NCBI GenBank assembly: GCA_947632605.1
Contig: CANRPX010000005.1
Span: forward strand, 1 to 64,000
DNA from: an uncultured Clostridia bacterium
GTDB lineage: Bacteria; Bacillota; Clostridia; TANB77; CAG-508
Reading direction: 5' to 3'
DNA: 64,000 bases
In this document: in pieces, positions 1 through 9,400 of the stretch
Layout: the number at the start of each line of letters is the position of its first letter
How positions within the stretch are numbered: position 1 is the first letter of the stretch
Translations under genes and position numbers: made by a program
The notes under the pieces: generated by a model
What the model was told of the DNA's origin: nothing
What the model saw: only the letters and a program-made list of their open reading frames with translations
Databases searched by the model: none

Positions 1-7
1 ATAAAAA

Positions 8-42
8 AATAATTTGTAAAAGGTTACCTTTTACAAATTATT
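8..42 (-). terminator. intrinsic terminator downstream of the sipW-like gene
   Basis: 17-bp perfect inverted repeat AATAATTTGTAAAAGGT/ACCTTTTACAAATTATT followed by a T-run on the minus strand. Confidence 0.75.
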
Positions 43-64
43 CTTGTTTTATATATAAATTAAA

Positions 65-607
65 CTATCCATGTCTACCTTTAATTACTAGTGGTCTAAC
101 ATTTGCAACAATTAAAAATATCACCATCAAAATTCCCAAAATACATATTACTATTCTATTTTTTAGAAGTAGTATTAAATTTCCTAAAAAAGGTATTTTA
201 AAGCAATACTTTCCTTCTACTGCATCTTTTCTTACCAAGTCTATATCTATTGCTGAGTTAGCATCGCCCTTTGTCTGCAAAAATTCTTCTCCATCTTCAT
301 TTATTATTTTTGTTATTCTATGTGTTACTATTGAATTTTTTTCTTTAAATGATATTATATCTCCTTCTTTTATTTTTGATGTTTCTTTTACTATTATTAT
401 ATCTCCTATCTTTAATTTTGGTTCCATACTCCCAGAAAGTACAATAAAATTTTTAAAACCAAATATATTAGGAATTTTATCTCTCCATATTATCTTTTGC
501 AACATTATAATCACACTATACAACACAAGGATTATCACTAAAACTCTAATAATTCTTTTTATTTTAGAATCTTTACTTCTTCTCATTAGTTTCATTATAT
601 TTATCAA
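65..607 (-). CDS. SipW-like type I signal peptidase
   Basis: N-terminal TM; VLSGSMEP (catalytic Ser), GDIISF, THRI; C-terminal TM. Confidence 0.85.
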   Translation of the reverse strand: MINIMKLMRRSKDSKIKRIIRVLVIILVLYSVIIMLQKIIWRDKIPNIFGFKNFIVLSGSMEPKLKIGDIIIVKETSKIKEGDIISFKEKNSIVTHRITKIINEDGEEFLQTKGDANSAIDIDLVRKDAVEGKYCFKIPFLGNLILLLKNRIVICILGILMVIFLIVANVRPLVIKGRHG

Positions 608-617
608 ACCCCATGTC

Positions 618-1155
618 TTAATTTATTACTTGCTCACCATCTAGTTGTATAGTACATAATATTTGTTGCCCTGCATATTTTACATCATTATCAGTGTTAC
701 TCCAATTTAATTTTAATCTATATGTTCTTATTTCTTGTGTTCCATAGCTCATAGATAAATTTTCTGTTTTATTATCTGACAATTTTACTTCTTGTTCACT
801 ACCAGAAGTTATATCATATAAAGTTACTTTTACTGGTACAATAGTATTTAAATTAATACTTAGAGTATAGTTTAATAATACTTCGTTGACCAAATCACTT
901 TCAGTATTAGAAACTTTAAAATCAAAACTTCTTTCTTCACCGTGGTAGCATATTAGTAACATTATATGTACTATTGTCATTAGTTAAATTTAATACTGGT
1001 ACAGCAATAACATCTTCCCCTGTTGCTTGTGCTTGTTCCATGTACCTACTAGTAGTTAAATCAAATGTAGATATAAATAAAACAGTTACTATAAATATGC
1101 CTATACATGTAATATTAAATTTATTTATATTTTTTTTCATTCTATCAGACTCCAA
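618..1155 (-). pseudogene. TasA/camelysin-like SipW substrate, frameshifted (or sequencing error)
   Basis: ORFs 937-1155 and 618-980 join as ...NVTNMLPGEERSFDFKVSNTES... if one base (G at about 942, plus strand) is removed; N-terminal signal helix with SRYMEQA. Confidence 0.75.
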
Positions 1156-1156
1156 T

Positions 1157-1753
1157 CTAACTTATTTTTTGACTTACTACTGCAATAACTGGTATATCTG
1201 TTTCAATTGATTGAGGATTTGGGTTTGTAATATCAGTATTCCATTCCCAATATATTTTTAAATTTATTTTGTCATCTTCTGTAAATCCTGTTGTTTGATT
1301 TAATAAATCTTTTCCATCTCTTATTGTATTATCTGTAATTTCTGTAAATGTTAAATCATTATCTTTTGTATATTTAGTTAATTTTATGTCTGGGTGATTT
1401 GCTAAATCAAATACAAGTTTATATTCTATACTTACCTCAGCTCCAGTAGGATCTATTTCTATTTCAAAATATTCCTCTTTTAAACTTGGAGCTATTTTAT
1501 TATTATATGTATTATTATTAGTTGAACTTAAATTTAAAGCAAAAGGTTCATCTGATCCTACTTCTATTCCATTTACTTTTGCAGTAAATTTTGCTGGGCT
1601 TACTGTTAAAGCAGTTTCTGTTGTTTCTGTATATCTTGAGAATGTATAATTAACAAAAATTAATATAACTAGAGCTATATAAAACAAGAAAAAATTAATA
1701 TATCGTTTTTGTTTCTTCTTGAATCTTTTTCCCTCAGACATTGCCCTTTCCAC
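1157..1753 (-). CDS. TasA-like SipW-dependent surface protein
   Basis: Basic N-terminus, TM, FSRYTE; NKIAPSLKEEYFEIEIDPTGAEVSIEY motif shared with the 2772-3398 protein. Confidence 0.65.
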   Translation of the reverse strand: MERAMSEGKRFKKKQKRYINFFLFYIALVILIFVNYTFSRYTETTETALTVSPAKFTAKVNGIEVGSDEPFALNLSSTNNNTYNNKIAPSLKEEYFEIEIDPTGAEVSIEYKLVFDLANHPDIKLTKYTKDNDLTFTEITDNTIRDGKDLLNQTTGFTEDDKINLKIYWEWNTDITNPNPQSIETDIPVIAVVSQKIS

Positions 1754-1764
1754 CTTTCTTAGTT

Positions 1765-2667
1765 TTAAATTTGTTCTGCATACACTTTCATATATAATTG
1801 ATAAGCTGCATCAATAGAAGTTCCTATATCTGTGTCATTATCGCTTTCAACCCATTTCCAATCTAAAGTATAAACATCATAAGTTTTTGCTGGAAGATTT
1901 AAATCATATTTACTTAATTCTTCAGCATCAACATATTGTTTATCATTTCCAATAATATATTTGCCATTTAATTTTAATCTAAATTTCATATTTATATCAT
2001 GAGTATTTTTTTCAAACATCTCTAAATCATAATTTAAATTAAAATTATTATTATTTCTTACAACAAATTGATATGAATTCTCACTAGATGGTGCTATTTT
2101 ATCGTTCAAAACATGATATGTTGCTTGTTTAAATATATTTAATTTTGTATTATGCTCTACTGTAACATCATCCTCATCATATACATCTAAACTTCCTTGT
2201 GTATTATCTTCATTTCCAGTACTCTGTCCATTTCCCACTGGAGTAGAATTTTGTTCTGTTGTGGTAGATACTTTTCCTAATAGACGTCTTTTCTTTTTAC
2301 TATTACTACTAGTTTCTCCAGTTAGTGGTAGAACATTATTATTTCCATTGCATATACATCCTTCTACGTTACAATTACAAACAACGTTATTTTGATTATT
2401 ACAACTACAACCACAAGTACAATTTGAATTATTTCCAAAGACAATATCAAATATATCTATATTTCCTGTTGGAATTCTATATTTATTTTCAATTCGTCCT
2501 AAACATCTAATAAGTAGAAAAATAATTATAACTAAAAGTATAATAATTATTGTTGTTAATATAATATGCTTTTTCTTTTTATCATTTTTATAATTTTCTT
2601 GATAATCTTCTTCGATATTTTCTTCTAAATCTTTTTCAATATCTACATCTACATCTTCTTCTTTCAT
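1765..2667 (-). CDS. membrane-anchored TasA-like protein with Cys-rich linker
   Basis: TM helix, then CTCGCSC..CNC..CIC cluster and LPLTGE, then a domain with NDKIAPSSENSYQFVVRN. Confidence 0.6.
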   Translation of the reverse strand: MKEEDVDVDIEKDLEENIEEDYQENYKNDKKKKHIILTTIIIILLVIIIFLLIRCLGRIENKYRIPTGNIDIFDIVFGNNSNCTCGCSCNNQNNVVCNCNVEGCICNGNNNVLPLTGETSSNSKKKRRLLGKVSTTTEQNSTPVGNGQSTGNEDNTQGSLDVYDEDDVTVEHNTKLNIFKQATYHVLNDKIAPSSENSYQFVVRNNNNFNLNYDLEMFEKNTHDINMKFRLKLNGKYIIGNDKQYVDAEELSKYDLNLPAKTYDVYTLDWKWVESDNDTDIGTSIDAAYQLYMKVYAEQI

Positions 2668-2684
2668 AATTTTCCTCCTTATCT

Positions 2685-2760
2685 ACTTTCACTTAGGTCT
2701 ATAGATTTTTAAACTCAAATCTACATACCTAAATGAAAGTTTTATTCTTTCATTTAGGTT
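2685..2760 (-). promoter_or_regulatory. intercistronic three-segment RNA structure with alternative hairpins
   Basis: The segment 2717-2740 is complementary both to 2685-2708 and to 2746-2760; immediately upstream of the RBS of the 1765-2667 gene. Confidence 0.5.
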
Positions 2761-2771
2761 ATTTATATTAA

Positions 2772-3398
2772 TTACACTTCTATATGTTGTTCACAATGTG
2801 CCGTTACTTCAACTTTATATTTTGGTGTTTCTTGTTCTAATGTTTTTCTTGCAATTTCTGAATCATTTACGTTATGATCATCATTATTTACCCATTTTGC
2901 ATATACTCTAACTGTAACTTGATCATCTTTTGTAAATGCTTCTGTTGCACCATTTTTTAACAATATACTTCCAGTATATTTATCACCTTTTTTAAGTAAA
3001 GTTTCTCCATCATGTCCATCTTCTAAATAACATACCTTTGTAACAGACATATCTTGAGGTTTTGCTTCGCCTTCTGTTCCTGTAATGGCTCCAAGTGTAA
3101 ACCAATAATCAATAGAAACTTCTGTGTCTGTTGGATCAATTAATATATCTGCATACATTTCTGTATTTGGAGCTATTTTTCCATCAACAACATGATCATT
3201 TTCTACTTGTTTAAACTCAATTGTCATTTTCTGGTTATTATGTACGCCTCCAACCTCAATATGCCATTTAGCAACTTGTACTTCTCCAACTCCTGAAGCT
3301 GTACCTGCATATCTTGCATAAGTACCTGAAACACAATATAGAGCTACTACCAAAACTACAAGTATAAACATTATTTGTTTTATTGTTCTTTTGGCCAT
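2772..3398 (-). CDS. TasA-like SipW-dependent surface/fibre protein
   Basis: Signal helix with TYARYAGTASG; DGKIAPNTEMYADILIDPTDTEVSIDYWF. Confidence 0.65.
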   Translation of the reverse strand: MAKRTIKQIMFILVVLVVALYCVSGTYARYAGTASGVGEVQVAKWHIEVGGVHNNQKMTIEFKQVENDHVVDGKIAPNTEMYADILIDPTDTEVSIDYWFTLGAITGTEGEAKPQDMSVTKVCYLEDGHDGETLLKKGDKYTGSILLKNGATEAFTKDDQVTVRVYAKWVNNDDHNVNDSEIARKTLEQETPKYKVEVTAHCEQHIEV

Positions 3399-3466
3399 TT
3401 TGTCCTCCTTTCTCTTTTATAAATATCTATTTTATAAAAAGTAAAAACTTATTATAAACTAATAAA

Positions 3467-4111
3467 TTATGAATTTTTGTTTTGTTTTTCTTGTTCTTCT
3501 TTCATTTTCTTGTACTCTAAAAATTCTTTTCTTTCTATTTCTTCTTCTTTTGATAACTTTTTATCTTCTAATTTATTTACTATTTGCAAACAAATTAATC
3601 CTACTACTAATATTACTAATAATATTACAACTAATCCTATTGGTTGTTGTACAAACATTAGAAAATTTCCAAGTCTTCCTATTCTTGATACATAAATACC
3701 TTCCACATCAGAACTTTTTACTATGTTAGCATCTTCTGCATTATTAGCATCACCTTTAGTTGTAAAAATTTTACTTCCATTTGCTTCCATTACTTCTACT
3801 ATTCTGTGAGTTGTAACTGTATTTTTTTCGTTTCTAAATGCAATGATATCACCTTTTTTTAGAATATTTGTATCAACAATTTTTACGAATACTAAATCTC
3901 CTGTATTTATTGTGCCTTCCATTGATCCTGATAGCACTATCATTGGTTTATAGCCAAATATATCTGGTATTTTATCTGGATACTTATATGCTTTATATAT
4001 AATTACTATTGAAATAATTAATACTGGAATTATAATTATAAAAAATAATATTTTTACAAAATTAAATACATCTAATCTTTTTTCTTCTTTAATTTTTCTT
4101 GCTCTGCTCAA
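3467..4111 (-). CDS. SipW-like type I signal peptidase
   Basis: MIVLSGSMEGTI, GDIIAFRN, THRIVEV, C-terminal TM. Confidence 0.85.
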   Translation of the reverse strand: MSRARKIKEEKRLDVFNFVKILFFIIIIPVLIISIVIIYKAYKYPDKIPDIFGYKPMIVLSGSMEGTINTGDLVFVKIVDTNILKKGDIIAFRNEKNTVTTHRIVEVMEANGSKIFTTKGDANNAEDANIVKSSDVEGIYVSRIGRLGNFLMFVQQPIGLVVILLVILVVGLICLQIVNKLEDKKLSKEEEIERKEFLEYKKMKEEQEKQNKNS

Positions 4112-4141
4112 GTTTTTACACCTCTTTTATTAATTGCCAAT

Positions 4142-5947
4142 TTAATTATTAACTAGTTCTTTTGTATTTTCAGAAATCTCACTATCTACTCCATTTTCGT
4201 TTGCAGGATCGCCAACAGTTCCATCAGCTGGTATAGCACCTGCTTTATTTAGTTCTATTTTTACTTGTTCTCCTGTTAAAGGATGATAATTAGATAATAT
4301 TCTATTTACAAGTATTGGATCTTCATTTACTTCGTTTGATATAACTTCTCCTGTTCCTAATTCTGTATTTCCTGACAAAGTACCTTTATTATTATATCCT
4401 ACTATTCTTCCTACATTTGATTGTCCTGCTGTACTTCTAATATTTGTAGAATAATTTATACAACCAGTAATTGATCCATAATTATATCCTACTATTCCTC
4501 CAATATAGTTAATTCCTGTTATAGTGGCTGTAGAATGATTTTTGCAATTTATAATAGATCCACCTAGTTTATTATATCCTGCTATACCTCCAACATCTGT
4601 ACCTGGACCACTTGTTCCACTAGTTATATATGTAGTTACATTAGCATAATTTTCACAATTTCTAACAGTTCCACCGCCATCTGTTCCAACATTATTATTT
4701 TTATCATCTTGATCTTGCATAGCAGCAAATCCTACAATTCCTCCCGAATATTTCTGTCCAGTAACTAAACCATAATTTTTACAATCCTCTATTGTAGAAT
4801 GAGACATCCATGCAGCAATTCCTCCAGCAACACCAGAAAACGCGTTTGTATCTCCTGTAAACTGTGATGTTATTATAGCTTTATTTACACAATTGCTTAT
4901 TACAGCATTTCTTTGAACATAACCTACAATACCACCTGCATAAGTATCTCTATCTGGAGTACTTTTATCTGTTGACATTACTGATGTTCCATCTATGGTT
5001 ACATATTCTATTTTTCCACCTTGCATTCTTCCTGCTACCATTCCTGCTGTTTCATTATCATTTAAAATAACTCCATTAGTTATAGTAAATCTTCTAATAT
5101 CTGCTCCATTAGTAGTTCCAAATAAACCTATATTTATTTGTAAAGATTTATGCATATATAAGTTAGATATTTCATGATTTCCACCATTAAATGTGCCTGC
5201 AAATTTATGTTCTAATTCTCCAATTGGTAGCCAACCTGGTTCTTCTGTTAACTCTACATATAAGCTTCCTTTTGTTTTTCCATCTTGATTTGCATCATTA
5301 TAATCTGTTCTATCAGCATTATCATAAGAGTTTTTATCTTTAAAATTTATATCTCTCGTTAATTTAAATCTTTCTTTTATTACACTACCACTAGTTGAGC
5401 TATCTCTTAATGCTAAACTTAAATCAAGTAAATCTTCAATTGATTGAATAGCTCCTTTTTGGTCAACTTTTAATGTAATATCTATTGATTTTTTATAAGG
5501 TTTTGTTGAAGTTACTCTTAATTTTAAGGTTTTAGAAGGATTTTCTAAATTATTTATATTTACCTTAAAAGAAATTGTGTTATCTATTTTACTATTTCCA
5601 CCTATTGTTTTAGTAATTTTACCACCTTCAATTGAAAACTTAGGCGAATCAACAATTTCAACTTCATAAGTTGTTTCAAATGTATTAAAATTTGTTCCAT
5701 CATTATTTTTTATAACTAAATTTACATTCTCTGATGTTGTTGTTAATATAGTTTCATGATCATTTACATCAGCTGTTCTTGGAAAAACAACTGTATCAGT
5801 TGATGTAGCATCAAAATAAAAAGGAGCAGTTCCTATTGATATATCTATTTTTTTATTAAATATATATTTTGCATAAGAATATGTACTTATTGATAATAAA
5901 ATAAGAATAATTAAAATTCCAAAAAATCTAATATTTTTCTTTTGCAT
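4142..5947 (-). CDS. secreted GLUG-motif repeat protein
   Basis: Repeated GGIVGYN/GGIAGYN GLUG-type units; N-terminal signal helix followed by YAKYIFNKK as in SipW substrates. Confidence 0.75.
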   Translation of the reverse strand: MQKKNIRFFGILIILILLSISTYSYAKYIFNKKIDISIGTAPFYFDATSTDTVVFPRTADVNDHETILTTTSENVNLVIKNNDGTNFNTFETTYEVEIVDSPKFSIEGGKITKTIGGNSKIDNTISFKVNINNLENPSKTLKLRVTSTKPYKKSIDITLKVDQKGAIQSIEDLLDLSLALRDSSTSGSVIKERFKLTRDINFKDKNSYDNADRTDYNDANQDGKTKGSLYVELTEEPGWLPIGELEHKFAGTFNGGNHEISNLYMHKSLQINIGLFGTTNGADIRRFTITNGVILNDNETAGMVAGRMQGGKIEYVTIDGTSVMSTDKSTPDRDTYAGGIVGYVQRNAVISNCVNKAIITSQFTGDTNAFSGVAGGIAAWMSHSTIEDCKNYGLVTGQKYSGGIVGFAAMQDQDDKNNNVGTDGGGTVRNCENYANVTTYITSGTSGPGTDVGGIAGYNKLGGSIINCKNHSTATITGINYIGGIVGYNYGSITGCINYSTNIRSTAGQSNVGRIVGYNNKGTLSGNTELGTGEVISNEVNEDPILVNRILSNYHPLTGEQVKIELNKAGAIPADGTVGDPANENGVDSEISENTKELVNN

Positions 5948-6072
5948 TAAGGATATCCCTCCTTTCTTTATTGTTACAATACTTATTCTTTAAAAAATAA
6001 TTTTTTTCAATACCTTTGTTCTATTTACATTTTTTTAAAGAAAAATAAACCTTTATATAAAGTGGTAACATT

Positions 6073-6225
6073 TCATATAAAAGGTTCATTTATATTTATC
6101 AATATGTTATTTAAAAATTTAATTACAACATTTAAAGAATAGCTATTATTTGCTACCCTTTTATTTTCATTTAAATTACATCTACGTGTGTGCACAGTTG
6201 CAAGAATTGCATTGCTTATTATCAT
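6073..6225 (-). CDS. possible 50-aa leader peptide/small protein
   Basis: ATG preceded by AAGGGG, ORF MIISNAILATVHTRRCNLNENKRV...; followed by a hairpin plus T-run; not in the supplied track. Confidence 0.3.
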   Translation of the reverse strand: MIISNAILATVHTRRCNLNENKRVANNSYSLNVVIKFLNNILININEPFI

Positions 6226-6432
6226 TTGTGTACCCCTTATTTTACAAATTTAATATCTAAATGTTAATTAAATTATATTTATAGTATAATACACAAACAG
6301 TATAATATATAAAACTTTATTTTTAAATACTTTTTATTCTTTTTAACATATTTTTAACTTAAATGTTACATTTTTTTAACATTTAAGTTAGAATCTCATA
6401 AAAAGTAAGTAAGCGTAAGTTATAATAAAATA

Positions 6433-6475
6433 AAAATAGAGATTTGAATGGATTTTACGCAAATCTCTATTTTTT
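6433..6475 (-). terminator. intrinsic terminator after the giant surface protein gene
   Basis: AAATAGAGATTTG...CAAATCTCTATTT stem. Confidence 0.7.
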
Positions 6476-6498
6476 AATTTTTATAGCAAATACATATA

Positions 6499-9400
6499 TT
6501 ATTTATATATTTTCTTTTTTCCTTTTAGCCATAATATAAATTGTGCTATTATATTTGATATTATTACAACTATTATTGTTCCACCAGCGATTATTGGAGT
6601 TTTATCTCCTGTATATGGTGCTATATTTGGTTTTTCTGTTGTTCTCTTTTCTTCTTCTTTTGTATTATCACTATTATTATTTTGAGTTTTTTCAGTACTT
6701 TCTCCTGTATTTGCTTGTATTACTTGTTCTTCACGTTTTTCTTCTTTTACTTGTTCTTGTGAAGGTACATTTGAAGGCTCTTTAGAAGGTTTTTCTGGTT
6801 TATTTTCAGGCTTATTATCTTTATTTGGCTCTACTGGTTCAGTTTTTTCTTCTTCTTTTTCATAATAGTATTTTACAACTATTTCTGTTTCTACTGTTCC
6901 ATCTTCTTTTCTTTCTGCTTTCATTTCGCCTTTCCAATTTTCTGGTTTTTCTAATAGTTTGTATCCTTCAAATTCTTTTTCTTTTGTTTCATATTGGTCT
7001 CCTTCATGTCCATATATATATTCTGTACTATCTTCTAATTCTCCGGTTTCCGTATTTTTTCCTTTTAGTGTTTCTCCAGTTTCTTTTTCTACATACTCTA
7101 CTTTCACTTGCATTTTTATTGAATAATAATATGTTACTACTAGTTCTGTCTCTACTGTTCCATCTTCTTTTCTTTCAACTTTCATTTCGCCTTTCCAATT
7201 TTCTGGTACTTCTACTATTTCATATCCTTCAAATCCTTTTTCTTTTGTCTCATATTTGTCTCCTTCATGTCCATACATATATTCTGTACTATCTTCTAAT
7301 TCTCCAGTTTCTATATTCTTTCCTTTTAGTATTTCTCCAGTTTCTTTATCTACATATTCTACTTTTACTGATGCTTTTCTTATATAGTAGTATTCTACTA
7401 TTATATCTTCTTTTGTCATCTTTCCCTTACTGTTTTTAGGCATTTTTTCTTTTACTATGTCATAGCCTTCTATTTCTTTTTCAGTTATTTCATAGTCATC
7501 TCCTACATAGCTTTCATATATTATTTCTTCATCTATCATTTCTTCTTGTTTTATATCTATATGTCTTTCTATTACTCTTGCTTTTCTTCCATAATAATAT
7601 GTTACTACTGTTTCTGTTACTACTGTTCCATTTTCTTTCACTTCTATTTTCATTTCGCCTTTACTATTGTCTGGAACTTCTATTAATTCATAACCTTCAA
7701 ATTCTTTTTCTTTTGTTTCGTATATATCTCCTTCGTGTCCATATATATACTCTGTGCTATCTTTCTCCTTTTCTGTTTCTGGATCTTTTTCTTGTAATTT
7801 TCTTCCTGTTTCTTTATCTACATATTCTACTTTTACTGATGCCTTTCTTATATAATAGTATTTTACTTCTATTACTCCATCTATCATATATCCTTCACTG
7901 TTGTCTGGATATTGCTCCATTACTATATCATAACCTTCAAATTCTTTTTCTTTTGTTGTGTATGGATCTCCTTCATATCCTTTATATGTTTGATTATATA
8001 ATACTTCTTCACTCTTTATATCTATATGTTTTTCTATTACTGATGCTGGATGTACTTTTCTATAATAGTACTCTAACACTATTGGTTCTTTTGTCATTCG
8101 TACTGTTTCTTTTTGAGGTTTTCTTTCTAGTATATAATGTTCTATATCTTTTGCTCTTGATGTGTATAAATCTCCTACTAATCCTTCTTTTTCCTCTTCT
8201 ATTATTACATCATTTGTTTCTACATCTATATGTCTTACTATTACTTTTGTTTTTCCTGCATAATAATACTCTACTTCTGTTGGTTCTAATTTTATTGTTC
8301 CAGTTGTATTTCCAGAGTTTCCTACACACTCATAACCTTCTATTTCTTTTTCTTCTGCATTATATTCACTTCCTATTTTCCCTTCTATCTCAACATCTTC
8401 TTCTACTTTTTTTAATGTATCTTTTTCTAAATATTTTACTATTACTTTTCCATCTTTTAGTTTATAATTATAATCTACCTCTATTATGTCTTCTTGCATT
8501 ATTCCTTCACTGTTGTCTGGCATTTTTACCAATTCATATTCTTTTGGTATGTCTTCTGCTGGTTTTGTTGTGTATGGATCTCCTACTTTTCCTTCTATTA
8601 TTACATCATTACTTAATCTATTTACTGTTCCTTCTTCATAATAATGTACTATTACTTTTGCTGTCTTTTTAACATAATATACATTTATTACGTTTAGATC
8701 CTCTCTTTCTGTTATTCTTAGTGGACAGTAATCTACACTTCTTAATTCATAACCTTCCATTGATTTTTCTGGATATGTTGTTATTAAATCCATAAATGTT
8801 GCTAAATGTGTTTCTGTGTTCTCATTATACAATACACCATTATAGTAATATTTTATTTTATACTGATATTGATTTATTCTCCATCCAGCATATAATTCTA
8901 TATCTTTTGTTGGAATATATTCTGTATTATTTGGCTCTAATATTTTTTGTGTACATTCTTTATCTAAGTACCATCCTATAAATGTGTATCCTGTTCTTGT
9001 TGGTGTATATTCTACACTTCCCGGATTCCATTGTGCATAAAGGTCTACTACTCCACCTTCTTCTGAACTTAAGTTTAATACTTTTTCTTTGTTTTTATAT
9101 GTATTTCCACTTCCGTTTTCATTTATGCTCCAATTTTTAAATGTATATTCTGCTACTTTTTCTTCTTCTCCTCCAAAGCTATAATTGTGATTAAATGTTA
9201 CTTTATATTCTCTTTTAAATCCATTTTCTGTTAATGCTTTTGGTTCATCATAAGTATGTATACTATCAGCTGTATCTCCACTTGTTGCTTTATTTCCGTG
9301 ATATTTAACTGTATATTTTATTGGTATCCATTTTGCATATAATGTTATATCTTGTGTTGGTACATATACTGTATTATCTGCTTCTAATATTTTATTTTCG

